Source: Phoronis australis | Taxonomy: Eukaryota > Phoronida > Phoronidae | Direction of reading: 5' to 3' | DNA length: 48,944 bases | NCBI GenBank assembly: GCA_002633005.1 | Contig: NMRA01000017.1 | Coordinates: forward strand, 1,624,888-1,673,831 | Shown: piece by piece, positions 1 through 11,800 of the stretch | Position numbering within the stretch: the first letter of the stretch is position 1 | Layout: each line of letters opens with the position of its first letter | Notes under the pieces: generated by a model | What the model was told of the DNA's origin: nothing | Seen by the model: the letters and a program-made list of their open reading frames with translations, nothing else | Database searches by the model: none | Program-made: the position numbers and the translations under genes

Positions 1-3000
1 AAAAAGTATTTTTACATAAGACGTTTGGTTTCCCGAACTTATATACGGAAATCGGTGGTAATACTTCCCAAAATTATTTACCCTTGCTGCAGGTAAGGCA
101 TCACCTCGGGTAAAAATAGAACAATAATAATTAGCAATGTAACAGCCATCTCTTTCGAATCAAACACAATTAAACACACTTACAGCTGAAATGCCTCTAA
201 AACTATCTTATAAGTAATACAAAAAGCATGGTCTGTAGTTTAAGATCACGTTTCTTTTTTGTCTCAAAACTATCAACTGAAGACGGTGAAATGGACAAGA
301 AGACAAGATCCTGTGGAAAGTAGATATGGAACTCCAGGTGGGAAACACCTATAAGGTCTCAGGTTCGTCGCATCAGACTACAGGTCCTGTATTCTTGTTA
401 GCCTACCCCTAGGACCGCACGAAGCAACGACTATCAAATCTGATTCAACTGACTTGTCATTTTTCGAAATGATTGGAGGATTTTCTTATGGTCGCCGCAG
501 ACAGAGATCGAGTGCCACAGGGTACTGCTTGGGCGGCGCAGCACTGAAAAAATTGGAGGGCTAAAGCCCCCTCAGACCCCTGTGGTGCATCGCCTATTGA
601 CCACGCGTGGCGTAGCACTGAAAAAAGTGGGAGGTTATAGCCCCCCCCCAGTCCCCTATGGTGCGCCGCCCATGTCCCGGTGTCCTCAGTTGTCGGGTGT
701 TGTACCTCAGACGGTACAAGGCGCGAATTAGTAACAAGACCACAAGTACACAGACCAGTGGATGATCAATCAAAATAAGGTCGCCGCATATTCAATATTT
801 TTAGGTCTACATAGGGGTAAAGCTCGTAACGCTAGGACTTCACTAAAAAGCAAGAATTCATGAAATTACGTGACATATTGTGTATTTTCAGTTGAAAACG
901 TGATTTTGGCTAGATTTTTCTATTCCCAAGACAGCTACTGAACTCTACCCTAGTCTTCGTCCAGGGCCGCAAGGGTGAGAATCTCACAGCACGCTAGTCT
1001 GAAGACTTCGAGACGTATGGTCAAGAATTGCAAGCGAAGCACACGATCACGCTAGCTTCTTTAGGCGAGATTCTTGCATCTGTGATGATTATCAGAGATA
1101 GAGAATTTGTAAGGGTAGTGAAGCGTGGTTACGTAGGTGTATATTAGTTTTTGATATGTGTTATAGTACAGGCACTTACACAACACTAAGGCAGGGATGT
1201 AGTGCCCCTGTAGCAAATGCGTGTGCGGCACTGCGCCAGCGCGCCGTTCTGAGTGCTGGGCCTTACACCGCTTAACACATTACACGAATGAACACTACCA
1301 AGAAGACACTGAAAAACGAAAGACGTTTGAACTGCAAACAGATTTTTAATGAAAAATTTTCGTTTCAACCCAAAAATTGCGTTGTCAGAAGCACGTCTGA
1401 ATGTTAGTCTGTGGTGGCTCATTCCTTGCTAACTGTCCCATTCAAAATTATTAAGCAAGCCCAGAACGGCTGCACGAAGATTTCAATCATTCGCCGGGAT
1501 GCAGGTAAGTGGCAGCAAAACTTATTGTCCGGCGATAGTTGGGCATTTGCAAAGGCCAGGACGTTTTAAAATAAAAACGTTTCGTAAACACGCAAGTTGA
1601 TGTCAGGCGTGCATGTTCAATGTCACAGTCGGGAGTCGAACAGCACGGCCTATTTAAACCAGAGCACATGTTACGCTACAACGAAAAGTTGCAGCCTTCG
1701 GTGTATTTCCTATTTGTATTTTCATCAGAAATTTTCGTTAGGCGGAACTCGGTGATTCTTTTCATAGATAAAGCGCCAAACACAAGGTAAACGCAAGACA
1801 ATCGAGTAACGGTCGTGACATCGTCAAGACAAGGTAAAAATTACAAACCCGTTATACCGATTCTCGGACTCGAGCCTTACACAGTAGTAATCATCCGTTG
1901 AACGCTTTAGTGACACGGGAGTTGCGTCGATCCCAAATTACCGTATCTAAAATTTTCCTTGTCCGAAAGTTGCGGGACAAAATTCTGATGTTTATGACAA
2001 TGTCCGAAATTCGAGGATCTTTGAAAAACAGTTTTTGGACCTTGTACGAATTTCGTGGACTATGAAAAACTCATGTCGTAAATATTTATTCTTGGTCGAA
2101 AATGGCGGGCCGTCCGAAAATCACGCGACTTTACCGTAAATAATATGTCATTGCTGAAGTCATGTCACGAGGCATAGTGTTGGAGATGCCAAGCAACTTT
2201 CATCTGCTTTACTCACTCATTTTTATTTGTTAGAAAACTTTTCACAACTTGGTTTTGTCACTCTTAACATTGAAAAGGCTATATTCAATAAGTTTCTTTC
2301 AGTGCTTTGGGAACTTTGGTTTATCAAAGCTTCGCCGAAACTTCCCTTACCTTTCCGATTAGACAGCAATATCCACACCAAACAGCGCAGTTCATTCGTA
2401 CACTCAAACAAATATTGAAAACTGGGTTCAACGCTAACTGAAAACTGTTTTCCTGCCATTTATGAGTTTTTATGAAAATGGTCAGTTCATTGTCATTTTT
2501 CATCAGATATGCTTTCTTTTACAATTACGTCCATCTATTGAGAGCACGTAGGCTACACTACAATAACAAAGAACACATTTTGTATATCTTTGACGCGATC
2601 TCTACCGATAACTTCAACAAAGCTTTGGTTTGACTGATCCCACTATGCCAAAGTTTTGCTTTTAAATCCTATTTTCAGTGACGGTTCCCTGATTAACCTT
2701 TCCCATTTACCAAGGGTTTTGTAAAAGCAAAGTTTCACCTCGAATGCGAAAGCAACTTTTCAAAGAGCCAACTTAGACATATTCAAAGTTGATTACTTCA
2801 GGAACATTATTACACAAACAAAATTACTGGTTACATAATTTAAGCTTGCATCCAACTCTGCATCTGAATCAAATTTAACTGCAAAGAATAAGCTGTTTTT
2901 GTTATAAATTCTAAGTCAACTAGTATAAGCTAATCTTGTGTTGCATTATCTGTTGTTTTACCTAAAATGCAAACAAACATGCAGTAAGTGCAGTTGACCT

Positions 3001-3165
3001 TGCCAGGATTGTCACTATAACCAGCCAAGGTCTACAGCACACTGTGAGGCTTTACACTGAGGCTCATAGGGAAAAGGTGTAACAAATTTCACAAAAGTCT
3101 TTCAAAACTCTGAAAACGTGATATGGAGGTCAATTAACAAAAAAGAGCAAATTCTGAGTACTTAC
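1..3165. other. Downstream intron/flank of the minus-strand gene, mostly unassigned
   Basis: No exon, RNA gene or transposon protein was recognised here. A short tandem repeat lies at 536-670 (listed separately). Small open frames at 1186-1669 and 2223-2459 have no coding signature and overlap on opposite strands, so I treat them as chance. Confidence 0.5.
536..670. repeat. Two-unit tandem repeat, about 75-bp period
   Basis: Units at 536-594 and 610-670 share 'GCG(C/T)AGCACTGAAAAAA', a G-run/C-run segment (GGAGGGCTAAAGCCCC versus GGAGGTTATAGCCCC) and the end GTGGTGCATCGCC versus ATGGTGCGCCGCC. The G/C-run part can fold on itself. It is probably an internal repeat of an old transposon. Confidence 0.7.
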
Positions 3166-3296
3166 GCAAAAACCATGTCACGCTCTTCTGCGCTCATATT
3201 TCGACGCTGAGGATGGTTCACATAGAGTTTATACGCCTGCTCTCGCACTGTGTCGTAGTAGTCATTAAGGGCTATGTCCATTAGTACTGCAGCACT
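3166..3296 (-). CDS. LLTP-like gene, exon 10 (last one visible)
   Basis: This 131-nt exon has acceptor tgttcaattatgtag and donor TTTGC|gtaagt. It has 43 codons plus two bases. Landmarks are SAAVLMDIALNDYYDTVREQ and AYKLYVNHPQRRNMSAEERD. Phase 0 at its start matches the end of the 10.8-kb exon. Together they read 'WYTCRQ-SAAVLMDIAL', a continuous helical repeat in which small residues precede a helix with 'A-L-D…VRE-AY…Y'. 'HPQRR' could be a surface loop; I do not claim a processing site. The next exon, needing one base to complete an Ala codon, was not found between 1 and 3165 and probably lies beyond the window. Confidence 0.83.
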
Positions 3297-3840
3297 CTAC
3301 ATAATTGAACAACAGCAAGTCGAACCCTTGATGCGTTAGCCTGCTCCCACATTTAACATGAACCATTTATGCCATGGACATTTCAACCAGAACTGTTTTG
3401 TAATCGCCAATTTATAACAGATATGATTTGTGCAAGAGAGACTGTGGTTAAACATCACTTGTCAAGTTGGGCACGTATCATTTATCCATTTTCGGAACAT
3501 AATGCCATCATAAAGGTCATTTACTTTCAGCAAATCTGTTTCATCTCATTCCTTACTCAGATTAGAATGGATTTCTGGGCTTGAGTAAACAGGCACATGC
3601 ATGCAACGGCGGGTTTAAGTTTCAGCCAGCTAGCCAGTATGGCTGACAGGAAAGTTGCAAGTTATTTATTGTAACCAAGTTCAATCCTCACTTGATTCAC
3701 TGCGTAACTCTTTTGTACACTGAAGTAAAGAAACAAATTTTGACATATCATATACTTGGTGAAATGCAGGAAGGCCAAATAACATACTTCTGAACTGAGA
3801 CGGACAAGTGCACATTACCAGCAATATTGAAACTGTGAAC

Positions 3841-3852
3841 TGCGCATGCGCA
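3841..3852 (+). promoter_or_regulatory. Perfect palindromic NRF-1-type motif
   Basis: TGCGCATGCGCA is an exact match to the NRF-1 palindromic consensus. It lies about 550 bp upstream (minus-strand sense) of the exon ending the visible gene. No coding start is adjacent, so function is unproven. A partial relative (TCGCATGCGCAA) occurs inside the GTTCCGCA repeat near 5147. Confidence 0.4.
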
Positions 3853-4442
3853 AAAATCACTCAGTTAGCCCCCTCTGGGATACATGGGATTCGCAGAAAA
3901 CACAGCGGGTGGGGTCTTATTTATGAACCAATCACATAATTTTGCCAACAGCACAACATAGATAAGTACTTTATTAAAAACGTGGCCAAGTTTCAGCAAA
4001 ATTGGAAGAAATTTTTAATGTTTAACATGGTATGGCCAAAGTCTCGATTTATTTTGTCGCTTCTATAAGTGAAATCGACACTGAAAACCCGAAAGTGGAT
4101 GTGAGAAAACGATAATTTTCGACCGAGCCTTTCATGAGCAGTTAGTTGCCGATAGACCCAACAGATGTCAATATAATCAAGATTGAAATACAGGAGTTTG
4201 AAGAAAATTAGACAAAAAAGTGTATTTAACATGGGGTGACCGAAAATTGCCAATTTTGGCCTTTTGATATCACTTTAGTTTATCATAGACTATCATCAGT
4301 GGGTCTAGTTAATTCGAAGTTTTTAGTTAAATCACTGATAATGTTCACACCAGTATATTTAATAAATGTTTGCTTTAAATATAACAGTTTGATTGCAACG
4401 CTCTTAGCAGTGCGTTTAGCAGCGACTGAAAATTTTTTTTCT

Positions 4443-5085
4443 TGAAATATATTCTATTCTCAATAACACATAAAAATATCAATGTGTCAACATGAACAAT
4501 GACTAATCAGTGAGGAACTTGCTGAATGATTTGTGATGCAAAAACCTACCTCAGGCAGACTCGGAAAAAATTGACATCTTGTCGTTGCCTTTTCACAACA
4601 TTTAGTAGAACCTTAACGCAAGCCACTGTCACATTGATAAACTAATTATTGTTAGCATTGTCACATGGATACTTTCAAGTGGCGTTGATAATGGAATGCA
4701 TATTTTAAGTTGATTTGACAAAACATATACCCCCACAAAACCATTCTGTTTGGGAAATCGCTCCCCATGCGGAAGGGTTCCGCATTCAGAACAGTTCCGC
4801 AACTGTCACTTTTATTAATTAACTATTGTTAGGTAATAATTCTGATAATTTTTTATGTTTAACGCTTGTTGCACGTTAAGATTTTAATATTTCATGGCTT
4901 GTGTTAAGGTTCTACCAAAAGCGGTCAAATGGCATAGACAAGATGTCAATTTTTCTTGAGTCTGCTTGAGGTAGGTTTCTGGATAACAACTCATTCAGCA
5001 AGTTCCCCACTGATTAATCATTGTTCATGTTGACACATTGATATTTTCATGGGTTATTGAGAATAGAATACATTTCAACTTGAAC
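4443..5085. repeat. Long inverted repeat, about 185-bp arms
   Basis: The left arm is 4443-4625 and the right arm about 4893-5085, in reverse orientation. Shared landmarks are ATTCTATTCTCAATAAC, TGTCAACATGAACAATGA, the 'AGCAAGTTCC' equivalents, GACATCTTGTC and GTAGAACCTTAACGCAAGCC. Divergence is moderate. The 270-bp spacer holds copies of the GTTCCGCA repeat. It may be a foldback transposon or a hairpin-forming RNA source. No coding capacity is seen. Confidence 0.8.
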
Positions 5086-5645
5086 GTGCAAGAAAATTTT
5101 CAAAAAATTGTGAGCTCCACAAAACTATTGTTTGCGGAACGGTTTCGCATGCGCAATGGTTCCGCAACTGTCACATTGATGAACTAATTATTATTAGGAT
5201 CGTCACATTGATACTTTCAAGTGGTATTGGTTATGGAATGCATTTTAACCTGATTGGGCATTAGAATTAAAAAAAATTGAGTGCTCCAAAGATTCTGTTT
5301 GCGGAATCGTTCCGCATGTGGAACAGTTCTGCAACCATTACATTGATTCATTATAGAGAGTGGGCACATTATTCTTCATGTTTATTGGGCCAGAAAATTA
5401 AAAATTTTAGTCCTGTGTTAAACATTTCTGTTTGTGGAGCCTTTCTGCAACTGTCACATTCAACTTTATGTGCGGAATATTAGGCATGGCAAAAATTGAA
5501 CTTCTAATTAAGAAAATGCTAATGAAGGAAATAAAAAATGTAACATTGTAAACATGTTTAGGGTAAGGTATAGATTTGTTTCATAAAATTTTTTATGGCC
5601 CTAAGTGGATATAAAAAAGTGCAGAACCATTCCGCACACTTTGAG
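4630..5645. repeat. Degenerate array of palindromic GCGGAAC-N-GTTCCGC units
   Basis: Recurring blocks near 4771, 5135, 5297, 5430 and 5622 carry versions of 'GTTTGCGGAACGGTTCCGCA' followed by 'ACTGTCACATTGAT' and 'ACTTTCAAGTGG'. Each core is itself a short palindrome. Spacing is about 160-330 bp. It overlaps the right half of the long inverted repeat. Confidence 0.7.
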
Positions 5646-6840
5646 ACTAAATAAGTTAGTCTCATTTGACAGTATTGCGGGCATGGTTTCAAACTGAAAG
5701 GAGTCATCACAAGTTGAATTTATGAGAATTGTACTGTTGCGTTGCAAAAAACTAGTCGACTGAGGTAGTGCAAGATAAGGCTACGGGTAAAAAGGACCGC
5801 TTTGAGTTGCTTACAATTGGTAACCCTTGATATTGGCCAGACATCTTTAAAGATATGTTTTGTCTTTCCTTTTAACGCAATATATTTGAACTTCTGGTAA
5901 TTTTGGACTACTATGCGTCACAAAATCAAGAACAACCTTCCTGGTGATTCTCTCGATTAGACAAGCGGAGTATGAAGCGCTGACTGGTCCATAAGCGATG
6001 ACCTAGTTTACACAGAGAACCTAGTGGATGACCTAATTTATGTATTGCTGGTAATGAGAACGATTATCATGCCTGTACGTGAACTTTCCAATTTTTTTCA
6101 AGTAACTCATTATACAACAGTGAAGCTTCATTGGAATCAGAGGGACAATGGGGAAAATAATCTCGAATGTCATAGTGGCAGCAGTGGACAACTGTGGGGC
6201 AAGTCACCTACAAACATGCACCATTGTGAGTAAATACCAAAGAATTAGAGAGTGTACTGTCAGTTCAAGAAGACACTATTCAGACGACAGATACGAGTGA
6301 AATGCAGATCATGCTTTGGAACGATATTACACTTATGAATAAAGTTGGTGTTTTTAACACCAGATCATGGTTTGTATTTAGTCTGAAATCACAGACCAAC
6401 TTCAAGTACATTTTTGACAGCTAAAACCTTGAACTCATATGGAATTCTTACTCACTACACCAGCATTAGTGAGTTTGATGTTCACTGTTGTAGCACAATG
6501 AATGTTCACGTCACATGAGTCTGTTAGAATTAAGAATAAGGTAAACTTCCCTTTCGGAGTCATTAAGTTTATTGAAACCACGAGCTTTTGGTCTCCATGT
6601 CGTGAACACATCCACTAAAACAAGAAACTGCAGGAACACCGCATTTATCCACCTTCACTCTTATCAGGCTTCTATTGTGAGTCAGCATGCGTGAATAATT
6701 GGCTGATAAGCCACCTCTGGAACTACTTTTGGCTGAATGGATGACCAGGCCATAAAATGATAATATTAGCCAAGACCAGTTACTAATGCAACAAAGAATA
6801 ATGTCGTAGTATCACCTAGCCTTGGTGGAAAGCTGTATAC
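5646..6840. other. Intron sequence with no recognised feature
   Basis: I see no exon-like stretch with paired splice sites, no transposon protein and no clear repeat structure. It lies in the roughly 7.5-kb intron between the exons at 10.8 and 3.2 kb. Confidence 0.45.
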
Positions 6841-6844
6841 TGTA

Positions 6845-7455
6845 TTGGCTCTAATAAACGCTTAGAAAAAATCATTTCACGGGGAGGGGATTCTTATTGT
6901 AGCCTACGGCAGTTGAAAGCCGGTTTCCCAAACGGGTAAAATCGGAAGCTAGGATTCATAAAATTTACGCTTTGTGACGAATTTTTAGCCTATGACAGTC
7001 TTTCTACAAAATTGTGGTGCATTGCTATGAACTTCCGTTGTTAAATTACGATAATTTTTCAAAAAATTGTGCTCATCACAGGGCGAAAACTTGCCGACTG
7101 ATGCGTCGCCGCTGAATCGCCATCGTCAATAGGAAAACTTGTACTCTTGAATAAAAATATAGTTTCGACTCAACAAATTACCTGAAATCTTCCTGATGTT
7201 TTACAATTTTTAAAGTTCATGTGGAGTCCAGATTAATTGCGATTAAGTCCAAATGTGCGCTACATCGTACTCCACAACAAGAGAAAAATCTCTGGATGAA
7301 CACACATGTTGTTGTCACGTGACGTTTGTTTTGAAGGTCGTCTGTGTATGAGAGTGAGTGAGCGTGCGTGTGCGGGTCATCGACGATAGACTTTTTTGTT
7401 ACAAAAGGCGGAGGATTATGCAAGAAAATGGCGTTTACTAGATTGTTTTTCACTT
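6845..7455 (+). repeat. Dispersed repeat family R1, copy 1 (about 0.6 kb)
   Basis: This copy shares ordered blocks with an inverted copy at about 33640-34352 and a short copy at 25095-25285. The blocks are a 'CGCTTAGAAAA' end, 'CGGTTTCCCAAACG', 'AATTTACGCTTTGTGACG', 'CAAAATTGTGGTGCATTGCTA', 'TCTGGATGAACACACATG' and 'GTTTGTTTTGAAGG'. It is non-coding here and is probably a non-autonomous DNA transposon. Confidence 0.75.
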
Positions 7456-8430
7456 AAACGGCTGTAACGTGCAAGGTGAGTGCTGGTTAACTCACAGATT
7501 TTGTGTGCACAGGCCGACTGTCGTTAGCTCTGCCGTGGAGTATTAATAGTCCAAGGCTCGATCTACATGTTGGGGACGAAATGAACTACCCGGGCTGTGT
7601 GAAATTTCTGGGTCTAACGGAGACACTGACGCAGTGGTCAGTCAGATCGCTGTATCAAGACTATAGTCAAAATCCAAATTCGTTTTATCGTGTCCCTGTC
7701 AATAATAACGGCATGTTAAAGCCTTCTTAATTTTCGTACTTCAGGAACATAACAATCACGTGTTTTGTACACATACGCGCACGCCGCAGATCACATCTCG
7801 GAAATTGCCGATTTGACGGATGACAATGAATGAACACAATGAAATTAACAACGTCGTTTTACAGCTTGTAAGATTCATAATAAAAGTATTTTGAATATTG
7901 CAATGCATGTGTTCCAAAATCTAAATAACTTGGGTCCTATATTTTTGTATTAGTGCGCGCCGAATGAAAGTAATCGTGAGTGTTGCTGTGTTGCAAAATC
8001 TCTTATCCTGGGCCGATTTGAAAAATTCAAAGTTGTACTCATATTTGTTTTCGCTCCTCTTTTCAAATATTACAGTAAAAACTACGTAAAACTCTCACCA
8101 TAAAAAGTACAGTCTGCTAGCTAGATTGTAATCAGCTGATCATATCCGCATGAGCGAAGCCAATTATCCTCGCTCGTGACTCGATGACTAGAGCAGCCTG
8201 GCGGCATCCCTTTGATCGTGAGCCGAGTGCGACTCAGCCAAGGTGGATAAATACGGTCTAGTTCAATTTTCCATACCCCGCCGTTTACCTTAACCACTGG
8301 GGTTAGAACCAATTTTATTTAGTGGGAATGTTCATAGCATGTCATCTCAAGACCTTTATAGGGCGGAATGGCGGGTAACTGGATCCTTGCCTATGTCTAT
8401 TTATTTTTAACATCCTTGTCATCTGATATG
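7456..8430. other. Intron sequence with no recognised feature
   Basis: Small open frames (for example 7503-7730 on plus) have no family resemblance and no splice context. Nothing else is recognised. Confidence 0.4.
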
Positions 8431-8440
8431 TCACCTCCCT

Positions 8441-9522
8441 TATGAAAAAACTTAAGGAAGTTCTCATCCTGAAAGCCAGTAAGAACCTCACTAGATTCCA
8501 GTGAGCATCCAGTGAGAATCTAACTAAACACGATGCTATTCAAATTAGTGAGAAAAAAATCTCATTCTAGTGAGAATACAGTGATATTCCAGTTAGAATT
8601 CAGTGAGAATCTAACAAATTTGCATAGCATTCCCACTCAGCGAGAACTTGTCTTACTTAAAATTTCACTTCGTGGAAATCTCACTGGGTGGGATTTTGTG
8701 TGTGCATTTTTTATAGTCATTGATTGAATAGATGAGAGTTCAAAGCTTTATTGGTAACCAAAACACTGCAGCTGATTTTTGTGAGTTCATTTTGAAATTT
8801 GATTAAAGGTACACTTTAATTGCAATTATGAAATACAGCAGACATAAACTAACAATTTTATTGCTTTTGGTGAATCAGCAAATCAGCTGTCAACACAGAA
8901 TGAAGATATAGCATTCATGAACTCTACTAGATGTATGAAATGTTCTAACCTTAAGCTTATTAACACACAAATTCAGTCTAGGGGCCCCTCTGGTCGACTT
9001 GCAGACAAACTGATCAGTAATTTCACAATAGTTGTGAGAAAAACGTCCACAATCTTCAAACTATTTCTCTATCAACTGTTCATTCCTGGCACCATTTTAG
9101 TTTGAATTCAGAAATCTGGTCCAACAGAAATTTCCACAGGAACAGCCAATGAGGGTGTTTGTTTATCTTAAATACTCACTAATTCTCACTTTAATTTTTG
9201 CAAGTCAAAATTCTCAATCAAATCTCACTCAGAAATTTTCTAAGTCTGAAATTCTAACTGGATTCTCACTCAAAAATTTCCTAAGACCCAAATTCTCACT
9301 AGACTCTCACTCAGAATTTTTCTAAGACCACAATTCTCACTGGATTCTCACTGTTACATAACATTTTCTCACTATTTTCTCAATGACTGCCCCAGTTATT
9401 CAATTCCCACTGGGTTCTCACTGGCATTTCTAACCATAATAGGCGATTAAGTGAGAAATCAATCTAACTGGAATCTAACTGGAATCCAATGAGATTCTCA
9501 CTTTCTTTTTCATTCTGTCGGA
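8441..9522. mobile_element. Foldback-type element rich in CTCACT/AGTGAG motifs
   Basis: The ends are inverted: the left reads CTTATGAAAAAACTTAAGG and the right GATTCTCACTTTCTTTTTCAT. Inside, the left end carries many 'CCAGTGAGAATC' variants and the right third the reverse complement 'GATTCTCACTGG' at 10-30-bp intervals, giving a long imperfect stem. A 3'-half copy lies at 24326-24740 and a left-end fragment at 36270-36440. There is no transposase, so it is non-autonomous. Confidence 0.72.
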
Positions 9523-9740
9523 TTGTCAGGAATAAGTTATGTTAGAGGTGGGAAGATTGTAGCCCAAATCTCTATTGAGTGATGGAGCCTGCCAACGAAT
9601 TTCCACGACTTCACGTACGTTTCTACACCAGTATTTTGTTCTCTGTCACCAAGACAGTAGCATCATCTGAAGAGACGTTGTGATATCTGAAAATAGTATT
9701 CACCAATCCCTGAAAGACAGCTTGACGATGTACTCAGGTG

Positions 9741-9900
9741 TCAATCCTAAGTTCCTAGCAGTCTCACTCACATCAGTTGCATTGCAGTCAGAGCAGCTTG
9801 TTGATCATGTAGAAAACACCACATTAAGGTCCTTAGGATGAACCAGTAGACTCCTCAGGGTGTTAAACAATTTGTGGTATGCGCATTGTGAACTTATACC
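9741..9900 (-). pseudogene. Penelope-like element fragment, GIY-YIG region (inverted copy)
   Basis: Read on minus, frames give HKLFNTLRSLLVHPKD, then a stop, then CSDCNATDVSETARNLG. This is the conserved 'F-NTLRS-LVHPKDK' linker and the degraded 'C-C-YVGETGR' end of the GIY-YIG endonuclease of Penelope-like retroelements. Stops and loss of the Tyr-Ile-Gly triad show it is dead. It lies head-to-head with the plus-strand copy starting near 10111. Confidence 0.8.
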
Positions 9901-10110
9901 TGAACGTTCTGTCTAACCATCTCTTACAACATTAAAGATCAGTGGCACATGCTCCTTTACAATACGCTGACAACCTAGTCACCCAACCAGAAGATAAGTG
10001 TAAGGAGCGTACATGAGTCAGGAACGTTCTCAGAGGCAACCATCATGAGACATGTATTTTTGACATCAGCCATAACCCAAGTGGACAGTCTGAGTACAAT
10101 ACTCATGTCA

Positions 10111-10690
10111 CCATACCCTCTGTCCACGGTGTTTCTAAGAAAGTGACCAAAATTTTCTGTGAACACTAAGTCTCTACACAAATCATTTAAAACCCTGAGG
10201 AGGCCATTGGTTCATTCTAAGGACAAGCGTGAGGACTGCCGTAAATGCAGTGTTATCTACAAGATTCACAGCCATGACTGCAATTCAAGTTATGTAGGTG
10301 AGGCTGCTAGGAACCTCAGCACTGGGATTCAGGAACACCTGAGTACATCATCCGGCTCTGTGTCAGCGAAAGGTGAACAGTTTTCAGATATCACACAACA
10401 TCTCTTCAGTTAATGCTACCGTCTCGGTGAGAGAGAACAAATAGTGGTACAAGAAGAAAAAGTGAAGCAGTAGAAATCCAGTTGCACACTTCATCACTCA
10501 ATACAGAGACTTAGGCTACGAATTTCCTGCCATCAACCAGAACTTATTCCCAACAATGCCGCAGAGGTCACACCGCATCACACAATGACAAAGATGACGT
10601 AACAGACACGGGCAAGGCTCCAGTTACTAACCATTCCACCCGTCTCAAGATGAGACCAAAACTTTTCTAGTGGTTTCAAAAAACTTTATG
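10111..10690 (+). pseudogene. Penelope-like element, 3' part with GIY-YIG endonuclease remnant
   Basis: Frames read IPSVHGVSKKVTKIFCEH (about 10115-10168), then after a frameshift FKTLRRPLVHSKDKREDCRK, then CSVIYKIHSHDCNSSYVGEA. This is the linker and the GIY-YIG nuclease core: V-I-Y replaces G-I-Y, and Y-V-G replaces Y-I-G. After a stop near 10411 the tail still reads like the family end in shifting frames ('RDLGYEFPAINQNLF', cf. 'RD-GYELP-IYN'), so the fragment reaches the original 3' end. In intact elements the protein joins a reverse transcriptase to this nuclease for target-primed insertion; here only the C-terminal part remains. Confidence 0.85.
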
Positions 10691-10796
10691 ACTATGAAAG
10701 CCGGTAACTTTACATTATCCATTGTGATTTTAGGATTATAAGGACAACAGATATCAAGTAGTATATGATGAGAAGAGTTAAATAGATTATACATAC

Positions 10797-11020
10797 TTGT
10801 CTACACGTGTACCATCTGAGAGCACTGATACCAGACCTTCGCCATGCTGAATGGCCTATGTTTGGCTGGGAGTATGACAAAATGTGGTTGAGAGCTCGTG
10901 GGTGACCAGTGTTTCCCAGAGCTTCTATCAAGACCATCTTCGTTAGTTTATATTTCTCGTGAGTTTCATTGTGATGTGGTACAGATCGCCTTATTCTGTG
11001 GCTGGCATGCTCCATTGTAC
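10797..11020 (-). CDS. LLTP-like gene, exon 9
   Basis: This exon is 224 nt: two bases plus 74 open codons ending in phase 0 at donor AGACAA|gtatgt. The chosen acceptor (catatttaaag) completes a Ser codon with the 12.2-kb exon. Other AG dinucleotides nearby break phase. Peptide landmarks are RRSVPHHNETHEKYKLTKMV, LIEALGNTGHPRALNHILSY and SAWRRSGISALRWYTCRQ. 'EALGNTGHP' closely follows the LLTP signature 'ALGNAGLP', followed by a tryptophan/arginine helix and 'ALR-Y-C'. Penelope-like fragments lie on both sides (ending near 10690 and starting at 11422), so insertion spared the exon by about 100-400 bp. Confidence 0.87.
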
Positions 11021-11421
11021 CTTTAAATATGATATTGAGACGTCATGTTTATGCTATATTCTAGTATCATTTTTGTTTTCCACATGGCCAAAAACTAACA
11101 TTATTTACTAGTCTGAATGAATTTCTACATCATGGTCATATGTTTTCGACACTTTCTTTCTCCAAAATTTTATTGTCGGCCAGAGGAAAAACACAAAATA
11201 CTTTTTTGATTTAAAGTCATCCAATTTTAAACGAACTTTTACACAAGTGGTTTAATACGAGCATGTAAAATTCACAAACTACAGACATTTTGTAATGGAG
11301 AAATTGAATGTTTCCACCCTTAGCTAATGGTCTTTTTCAACGAATGGGTTTCGTACGTCTCGTTTACCCAAATCCAGAATTAGGTCATATACATGGGGGA
11401 GCTGCAGTCCGTTGTCGCTAT

Positions 11422-11676
11422 TCATGTTGGTTTATCTGGTCTTGATGCAGATGACCTCCTTAACTGAAAGTACAGTGCCACTGGCATAGAAGATCACGCC
11501 CTCAACACTGGTCATGAAACTCTTGACAGAGACAATGTTCAGGTTCTCGATCATGTTGGTTTATCTGGTCTTGATGCAGATGACCTCCTTAACTGAAAGT
11601 ACAGTGCCACTGGCATAGAAGATCACGCCCTCAACACTGGTCATGAAACTCTTGACAGAGACAATGTTCAGGTTCT
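11422..11676. repeat. Near-perfect 129-bp tandem duplication
   Basis: Unit 1 is 11422-11550 and unit 2 is 11551-11676. I see no mismatch across the shared 126 bases. The lack of divergence points to a very recent duplication or to an assembly or sequencing artefact, in contrast to the decayed element it lies in. Confidence 0.92.
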
Positions 11677-11800
11677 AACCAGAGAAGAGCACTGGTATTA
11701 ATCCCATAGAGTTCAGGAATTGTCTGCATCAAGACTAGACAGCCCAACACAAATAGGGACCAAAGATTTTATCTACCCCCATTTTTATCACCTAATTCTT
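11422..11800 (+). pseudogene. Penelope-like element 3' terminal fragment with internal duplication
   Basis: The frame reads DHALNTGHETLDRDNVQVLT then REEHWY, and after frameshifts 'EFRNCLHQD…TAQHK'. These match the C-terminal end of Penelope GIY-YIG proteins ('H-…GH-DWDNVKVL-RE-WY-R…EAI-IR…PSLNRD'). The upstream 129 bp is exactly duplicated in tandem (11422-11550 and 11551-11676). The fragment is non-functional and lies about 400 bp from the exon at 10797-11020. Confidence 0.78.
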
